Source of the DNA: Podarcis raffonei
Taxonomy: Eukaryota; Chordata; Lepidosauria; Squamata; Lacertidae
DNA: 64,000 nucleotides
Direction of reading: 5' to 3'
Assembly: GCF_027172205.1 (NCBI RefSeq)
Contig: NC_070604.1
Coordinates: 103,933,851-103,997,850 of the forward strand
Below are positions 57,567-64,000 of this stretch, piece after piece. The notes under the pieces were generated by a model. The model was not told where the DNA came from. It saw only the letters and a list, made by a program, of their open reading frames with translations, and searched no databases. Made by a program: the position numbers and the translations under genes. How positions within the stretch are numbered: position 1 is the stretch's first letter; every line of letters begins with the position of its first letter.

Positions 57567-57679
57567 TACTGTACTATATATATATATAAAGACAAAGGAG
57601 TTTTGAGAAGGGACTTAAAAGAGGCAGGGGACGTAGAGAAAGAAGGAGAGGCTGTTTCAAACACATATTAATTCAAACA

Positions 57680-58190
57680 CATCAGGAGTTTCAGCTCCAG
57701 TTAATTACCTACCTTTTCTGCTGGTGGTTGACCTTTAATTAATCTACATATTGTACAAATTAAGTAAAACACCTATTTTCTAGAGAGGACGGTGGCACGA
57801 GTGAGAAAGGGGAAAGTGTGTGTTATACTGGAGTATAGTTACATAATTATTTTTAATTCAGGGCAATGGTTTAATTAAATACTTGCACAAAACTGAGCTT
57901 TTTGAGGAAATTTGGCAATTACAATCACCTTAAACGTACAGCTCCATTAATACGACGACAAGCACTGTAATAACAAATAACACAAACCAAAGTAATTGTA
58001 GGAAAATGTTGAACAGATGTGTAAATAGACGGTGATATTAGCGATCATTATGATATATCATGCGGAAGTGCAAAAACAATCTGCTATTCAAAGAGCTGAT
58101 TTCCCTTTGACTTTTTGTACTTAGCTTTGCCTCTCCTGAAACAAAATGTACATTGCTTTATACATGATATAATAAACACACTGGCTCTCT
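57680..58190. promoter_or_regulatory. Candidate conserved element
   Basis: Repeat-free, with homeodomain cores in series: CAGTTAATTACC, GACCTTTAATTAATC, TAATTATTTTTAATTCAGG, GGTTTAATTAAATACTTGC, and TTAGCGATCATTATGATATA. No coding frame. Conservation untested. Confidence 0.4.
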
Positions 58191-58319
58191 CATTTCCTCA
58201 TATCTCTGTCTTGTGCATAGGTGGTGCTAGCCTTGCTTCGTAAGCAATGGCACTCATACTCTGCAAGTTGGAAATGGAAGCAGTGGTATTATTTGCTGAG
58301 TGCTCCTGATATTTCACAA

Positions 58320-58672
58320 GGGACGTGGGTGGCGCTGTGGGTTAAACCACAGAGCCTAGGACTTGCCGATCAGAAGGTCGGCGGTTCGAATCCCCGCGAC
58401 GGGGTGATCTCCCGTTGCTCGGTCCCTGCTCCTGCCAACCTGCAGTTCAAAAGCACATCAAAGTGCAAGTAGATAAATAGGTACTGCTCTGGCGGGAAGG
58501 TAAACGGTGCTTCCGTGCGCTGCTCTGGTTCGCCAGAAGCGGCTTAGTCATGCTGGCCACATGACTCGGAAGCTGTACGCCAGCTCCCTCGGCCAATAAA
58601 GCGAGATGAGCGTCGCAACCCCAGAGTCGGCCACGACTGGACCTAATGGTCAGGGGTCCCTTTACCTTTATC
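58320..58672 (+). mobile_element. Sauria SINE, full length
   Basis: Starts GGGACGTGGGTGGCGCTGTG, ends GGGGTCCCTTTACCTTTA. Target duplication TGATATTTCACA / TGGTATTTCACA (58307-58318 and 58673-58684, 11 of 12). Confidence 0.94.
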
Positions 58673-58689
58673 TGGTATTTCACACATAG

Positions 58690-60243
58690 GGGATGTAGCC
58701 AACTAGGTTCAAAACTGATGGGCCAAAGTTAGCCATGGCTATTTATTTCAGTGGGTTTGCTCTGAATAAGACTAGCATTGGCTACATCCCATAAAGCCTT
58801 GTTGAAAGCCTTTCAACCAACTCTGTAATTATTAGTATTATCCACATATTGTAGATGGGAGGCTGAAGTTGTGGCTTGCTTAAGGCAATCTCATGAGTTC
58901 ATGGCAGAGATTTGACCCAGCAACTTCCTCATCCATACCTTGCTTGCTGCTCACTACACCATGTTAGCTCTCAATAGTTAACCCTAATCAAACAAAGCAA
59001 GTACTTTGATATGCATTTCAGGGGAAAGAATCATTTAAGTGTGTTCATGACTTTGACTTATGCTTTTCTGGAAAAGGAGCTTAGCTGATTGAAGCCTTCT
59101 GCTTTACAGTCTGCAGAAGAATAAGCCCTATTGAAATATAGTCTTCTTTCAACACGTTTTTTTGATGAGTGCGTCTTGCCTTTGGAACAGATTAGCAGTC
59201 CAAACAGTCCACAGAGCTTTTAAGTCTACCTTGCTTTCCCCAAGTTCTCATGCTGGCGAAGGTCTCCTGAATAGGCTGCTGAACCGAACAAAAGAACATG
59301 TCTTGTTTAGGGGGCATGGCATGCGCCAAAGGACTTGTGGGCAGGAATGATCTTGTGAAAGAGACAGGATTTCATGTTTGTGTGCTTGTCTGTGTAGAAT
59401 TCCAGAAAAGCAAATATCCAAGGGCAAGATGATCCAAAGAAATAATTAATATAAATTACTTCCCACCTGACTGACGGTTGATTCCTCTGTAGCCAATCAT
59501 TGTATATTGTGAACTAAAAAATGAAAATGAAAACAATATTTCTGCACTGGGGTCATTCAAATTCTGCGCCAATAAAATTCTGCTTCCTGCATAAATCTTT
59601 TGCTTATGTGGCTTGAGGGACAATATGGCTCTGAGGCTTGAGCTCCCCTCTTCTTAGTATTAGGATATCTTAGATTTCACTGGGAAACCTGAAGAAGCAG
59701 ACTGTGCGAATCTGTGTATAGAGAACCAGTGGTTCTGAAAGAAACTCAAGAGAGGCAGCAGCTCTGAGGCCAATTGCCAGTCGACTGCTGAAGAGTCTCT
59801 CAGCTGAAATAAATATGCTAGTCCTGTGGGAACGCACCTCTGGGAGTGTAGCAAGGTCATGGGATATCTGTAGATATGTATCATTTTTGTAACCCAGGAC
59901 TGCACAACTCATGGAAAAATTAACAAAACAGGTTAGAAAAAAAGGAAACAGAAATGCCAGAAATACATTATATGAGCCGTGGTAGAGTTTTATTTCATAT
60001 ATATAAAGATAGAGAATATGACTGTAATCTTCCAGCAATATATGGGAACATTGTGGAAAGATCTCCTGAGGTAAACTGTATTTTATGTATTCTTATATTT
60101 GTTGCAACTCTCCTTTAAATTATGCATCTTAAGCTTGGTGCTTACATAATTGAACTGATGAAATGTATATTGCTCTTCACATGAACTTATAGGGCTGTTC
60201 TGTATTGTATCGTCATATTGTGTTCTGCTTTTTTATTCATTTA
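58690..60243. other. Intergenic, no gene
   Basis: 58800-58976 is a reverse MIR remnant (TTATCCACATATTGTAGATG, AGAGATTTGACCCAGCAAC). 59430-59630 is repeat-free with TCAAATTCTGCGCCAATAAA and could be regulatory. Confidence 0.4.
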
Positions 60244-60491
60244 TAGTGGTACCTTGGTTCTCAAATACCTTGGTACTCAAACAACTTGGAACCCAAACAC
60301 TGCAAACCTGGAAGTAAGTGTTCTGGTTTGTGAACTTTTTTTGGAAGCTGAACACGCTCCGTTTTCAGTGTTACGCTTCCAATTTGAGTGCTGCACTTCC
60401 GTTTTGAGTGTTACGCTGTCCGTTTTTGCTATTTATTTTGCATTTTTGTGGCTCTTTTTTTTGGTGACTGTGTGGAACCCAGTTCAGCTAC

Positions 60492-60522
<31 letters not shown>

Positions 60523-60747
60523 GTAACTACAGTACATTGTTTATTGCTTTCATATTATGGATCAATGGTCTCGTTAGGTAGTAAAATTCATGTTAAATTG
60601 CTGTTTTAGGGGTTGTTTTTAAAAGTCTGGCACAGATAAATCTGTTTTGCATTACTTTCTATGGGAAAGCATGCCTTGGTTTTGGAACGCTTTGGTTTTG
60701 GAACAGATTTCCGGAACAGATTAAGTTTGAGAACCAAGGTACCACTG
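60244..60747. mobile_element. Mariner/pogo-type element, family B, uninterrupted
   Basis: Ends TAGTGGTACCTTGGTTCTCA and TTTGAGAACCAAGGTACCAC, TA at 60242-60243 and 60748-60749. 504 bp with internal (ATTG)n. Inverted relative to 56719-57566. Confidence 0.85.
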
Positions 60748-61079
60748 TATTACAAAATGGAAACACACATATGCCGAAAGGGCTGCACATCCTGTGATCC
60801 TGCAAGCCAAACACTAGATATGTACGGTGGCCCAAAAGAATCTTGCCTTAATCACCTGTATTTGATTTTGTTGTCTGACCTGGACTGCAAAATCAAGGGG
60901 GTTTGCCAAACACTTGGCAGACCACAAAGCATGACTGGCAGGCTATGTTTGGCCTGGACAACTGCAAGGTGTCTTGGCCTCTTCCAACTCACAACATTAT
61001 GACATCATGGAAAGGGGGGGAAATGAAATGTGTGAACAAAGTAAAGATGTGCATTGATGAAAACAATCTGCTTAAACTC

Positions 61080-61360
61080 CCACCCCTCCAAAAAAATTTA
61101 TAATGATAAACTTACACATTTTAGGAAACTTTTCAAAAATGCAAATATAAATCACTGTCATTTTACATCTGACACCAATGAATCTTTCTGCCGGCTAGAG
61201 CAGAGCTCTAACGGGAGATGCTGTGTAATAATTGCCAATATTTCATTAGAAAAAATTAACAAATGTGATAACACAGTGAAATGTGATAACAGAATTGCTG
61301 TTCACATCTTGTTGATTTAAGTTATGACACCAAATAGAACACGCTATTAGAAACACATGC
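61080..61360. promoter_or_regulatory. Candidate conserved element
   Basis: Repeat-free block with AAATCACTGTCATTTTACAT, GTGTAATAATTGCCAATATT, and the pair AAATGTGATAACACAGTGAA / AAATGTGATAACAGAATTGC. Weak, composition-based call. Confidence 0.3.
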
Positions 61361-62250
61361 TAGTTCATCTTTTTTCCTCAAAGGATCTGGCTCTGTTTAA
61401 AACTACTCTTGTTTTGGGAGATCAAAGCACCATAGATAAAACAAAACCATTACAAATTATTCCTTCAAATCCAGCCAGTAGTAATGCAAAAATAACTGTA
61501 AATAGAAAAATCCAGATGGTGCTTGATCCTGTGGGAGATAATGAAGTATCTACTGCAAGGAACCTTCTTCCTCATTTGAATTTGCTGGTATAGCCACCAA
61601 ATTGAGGCTTCATCTTTCTAAGGCCCCCTCAATAAGCATGAGTTTCTTTCCACCAAAGGAGGTGAACTATCTTATTGAATGAGAGCTTTACATAAGGGGA
61701 AGCAAAGCTAATCACCTTTCCCATAGCTGAATAGTATTTTTCATAGTCTTAGGAACATAAGCCTTGCTAGACCAGACCAAAGGCCTGTCCAGGGCTTATC
61801 CACAATTACCTTTTGCCTGGCTCTATTCAGGCACAGGCCTGCGCTTAAAAGCTCTGTGTCTGAGCAATATTATTTTTCTGCCCTGCAAAAACATGCTCTT
61901 TAGTGCTCAGTTGGGGCCAATGGGAATTCGAATTTTCCGTGGATTACCATTTGCTCTGTTTTTTTTTAAAAAAATACTTTTTATTAAAAGATTTTCTTGT
62001 ATAACCAAAGTACATCTATCACCTCTGTTTTCGATCCATAGAGTCCTTTTCACAGTTCAGTTACATTCAGTGTTAGACTCTGGTGCCATCGGCATTCTTG
62101 GGTTGGGGGAAAAGACAGGTGGGGAAACAGAGGGCAAACAAAGAAGCGGGGGTAGGGTGGGGATAATGATCTTTAATTCTGTTGCGTAGTGTTTATGCAG
62201 GGGGGGGGCTGTGTCGTGTCATGTGAGTAGGTACTTTATCCACCTTTATT
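61361..62250. other. Intergenic, no gene
   Basis: 61955-62030 resembles a reverse LINE tail (TACTTTTTATTAAAAGATTT). A G-run is at 62201-62208. Otherwise unrecognised. Confidence 0.35.
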
Positions 62251-62498
62251 CAGCCAGTGTGGTGTAGTGGTTAAGAGCGGTGGACTCGTAATCTGGTGAA
62301 CCAGGTTTGCTTCCCCGCTCCTCCACATGCAGCTGCTGGGTGACCTTGGGCTGGTCACACTTCTCTGAAGTCTCTCAGCCTCACTCACCTCACAGAGTGT
62401 TTGTTGTGAGGGAGGAAGGGAAAGGAGATTCTTATCCCATTTGAAACTCCTTAGGGTAGTGATAAAGTGGGATATCAAATCCAAACTCTTCTTCTTAT
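62251..62498 (+). mobile_element. MIR-like CORE-SINE (squamate)
   Basis: Head GCCAGTGTGGTGTAGTGGTT, CORE GCTGCTGGGTGACCTTGGGC, and tail with AACTCTTCTTCTT. Near-identical in layout to 36344-36598. Confidence 0.85.
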
Positions 62499-62784
62499 TT
62501 GTTGGTTTGCTTCCGATTGAGTATGTGAATGGACAAGTGGCCAGACTCCGTATGATAGGGTTGCCATATGTCCAGGAATTCCTGGACATATCCTCTTTTG
62601 GGAGTCCAACATGCCCATCTGGGGGGAAGTTTACCTTCTAAAGCAAATGTCCTGGATTTTGGGTTTTTTTAAAAAAGTGCACGGGCGACTCTGTTTCAAG
62701 CTCTGGCTCTGACTCTGGAGTTTCAACAACTTTTTGTGTCCAGATTTTTACCTCTTGAAATGTGACAACCCTACCATATGTTAG

Positions 62785-63136
62785 TGGGACGCAAGTGGCG
62801 CTGTGGGCTAAACCACAGAGCCTAGGGCTTGCCGATCAGAAGGTTGGTGGTTCGAATCCCCGCGACGGGGTGAGCTCCCGTTGCTCGGTCCCTCCTCCTG
62901 CCAACCTAGCAGTTCGAAAGCACGTCAAAGTGCAAGTAGATAAATAGGTACCGCTCTGGCAGGAAGGTAAATGGCATTTCCATGCGCTGCTCTGGTTCGC
63001 CAGAAGCGGCTTAGTCATGCTGGCCACTTGACCCAGAAGCTGTACCCCAACTCCCTTGGCCAATAAAGCGAGATGAGCGCCGCAACCCCAGAGTCATCCG
63101 CGACTGGACCTAATGGTCAGGGGTCCCTTTACCTCT
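62785..63136 (+). mobile_element. Sauria SINE, full length
   Basis: Starts GGGACGCAAGTGGCGCTGTG, ends GGGGTCCCTTTACCTCT. Perfect 12-bp target duplication TACCATATGTTA (62772-62783 and 63137-63148). Confidence 0.95.
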
Positions 63137-63149
63137 TACCATATGTTAA

Positions 63150-63512
63150 AAGTAAAGGTAAAGGACCCCTGGACAGTTAAGTTCAGTCAAAGGCAACTAT
63201 GAGTGCTCATTTCGCTTTCAGGCTGAGGGTGCCGGCGTTTGTCCACAGACAGCTTTCCAGGTCATGTGGTCAGCATGACTAAACCGCTTCTGGGACACCG
63301 TGACAGAAACCAGAGTGCACAGAAACACAGTTTACCTTCCTGCCACAGCAGTACCTATTAATCTACCAGCACTGGCGTGTTTTCGAACCGCTAGGTTGGC
63401 AGGAGCTGGGACAGAGCAACAAGAGCTCACCCTGTTGCACGGATTCGAACCACTGATGTTCTGATCAGCAAGCCCAAGGGGCTCAGTGGTTTAGACCATA
63501 GCACCACCTGTG
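63150..63512 (-). mobile_element. Sauria-type SINE, older subfamily
   Basis: Reversed copy from AGTAAAGGTAAAGGACCCCT to TTTAGACCATAGCACCACCT, with ACCATATG on both sides. Inverted to the adjacent SINE, 13 bp away. Confidence 0.88.
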
Positions 63513-64000
63513 ACCATATGAAGCAGGCTTATATGCCTGTCCTAAATAGTGTCCTGGCGTATATAGGAAAAAGGGCTGCTGACGTAAATAACAGTTTGCA
63601 TTTGTCCTCAGCCAGGGCACTGCTTACTCTGCACTATATTTCAGCAGGCTACAGTCAGGCTGATGACTCTGCATATTGCTGTAGAAAGTAAATGGCATGA
63701 AAGTGATAATTGCCACAAGTGTACGTTCCCAAATGGTCTTCTTGATCTTAGATAGGAACTGAGGTGATATGCCATGTGTCCGAGGCTAAGAATAGTAGAT
63801 GATAGCACCCGTAAGGCTTAATTTCTGGAGGTTTCTTTCCATGGTTGTTAACTTGTTTCAGGCATGTTTGTACCTCACATTTTGATATGGAGGGGTGGTG
63901 GTGGGAAACATAAATCACAAATTATGATGAAAAATTGCAATCCTAAAACATTTTCATGGGAATAGGAAAGAGGGAGAAATTTGATTCAATTTGCATTTAA
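63513..64000. other. Window end, no gene
   Basis: No recognisable feature. The last bases TTGATTCAATTTGCATTTAA resemble a stretch near 39255, so a copy of that unclassified repeat may begin here. Confidence 0.35.

Overview
The window is vertebrate, and specifically squamate reptile, nuclear DNA. It carries Sauria-type SINEs, a BovB (RTE) LINE 3' end, MIR-like CORE-SINEs, L2/CR1-type LINE tails and hAT and mariner-type MITEs, together with one recognisable protein gene. From memory, the repeat mix resembles a lacertid lizard; that family-level guess is weak.

The only gene supported is SIX2, a SIX-class homeobox transcription factor, on the minus strand. Exon 1 (CDS 17538-18097) encodes the SIX domain and homeodomain. 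Exon 2 (CDS 3202-3505) encodes the C-terminal tail. Joined at consensus splice sites they give a 287-residue protein, close to mammalian SIX2 at about 291. The intron is 14,032 bp, far longer than I recall for mammals. The ATG has an ideal Kozak context, the 5' leader is CpG-rich with a G-quadruplex motif, and about 0.9-1.1 kb upstream of the ATG lies a motif-dense promoter module (CCAAT box, HOX-like site, PBX-MEIS decamer, TCF-like site).

Layout: 1-3.2 kb holds the SIX2 3'UTR and downstream flank with old SINE/MIR remnants and an 83-bp hAT MITE. 3.2-18.1 kb is SIX2; its exon-2-proximal intron is full of nested repeats, while the exon-1-proximal intron is nearly repeat-free. 18.1-32.6 kb is the upstream regulatory flank: no Sauria SINEs, CpG-rich patches, tiny palindromic elements and several candidate conserved noncoding elements. 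32.6-64 kb is AT-richer, gene-free and repeat-rich: Sauria SINEs, mariner-type MITEs, LINE tails, BovB, a solo LTR and microsatellites, with repeat-poor, homeodomain-site-rich islands (about 52.1-52.5, 55.4-56.0, 57.7-58.2 and 61.1-61.4 kb) that could be long-range SIX2 enhancers.

The remaining open frames are shadows: SINE or LINE translations, microsatellite frames, or antisense frames over SIX2 exon 1. No second gene, structural RNA gene or CRISPR array was found. Conservation claims about noncoding elements are inference, because no alignment was possible.
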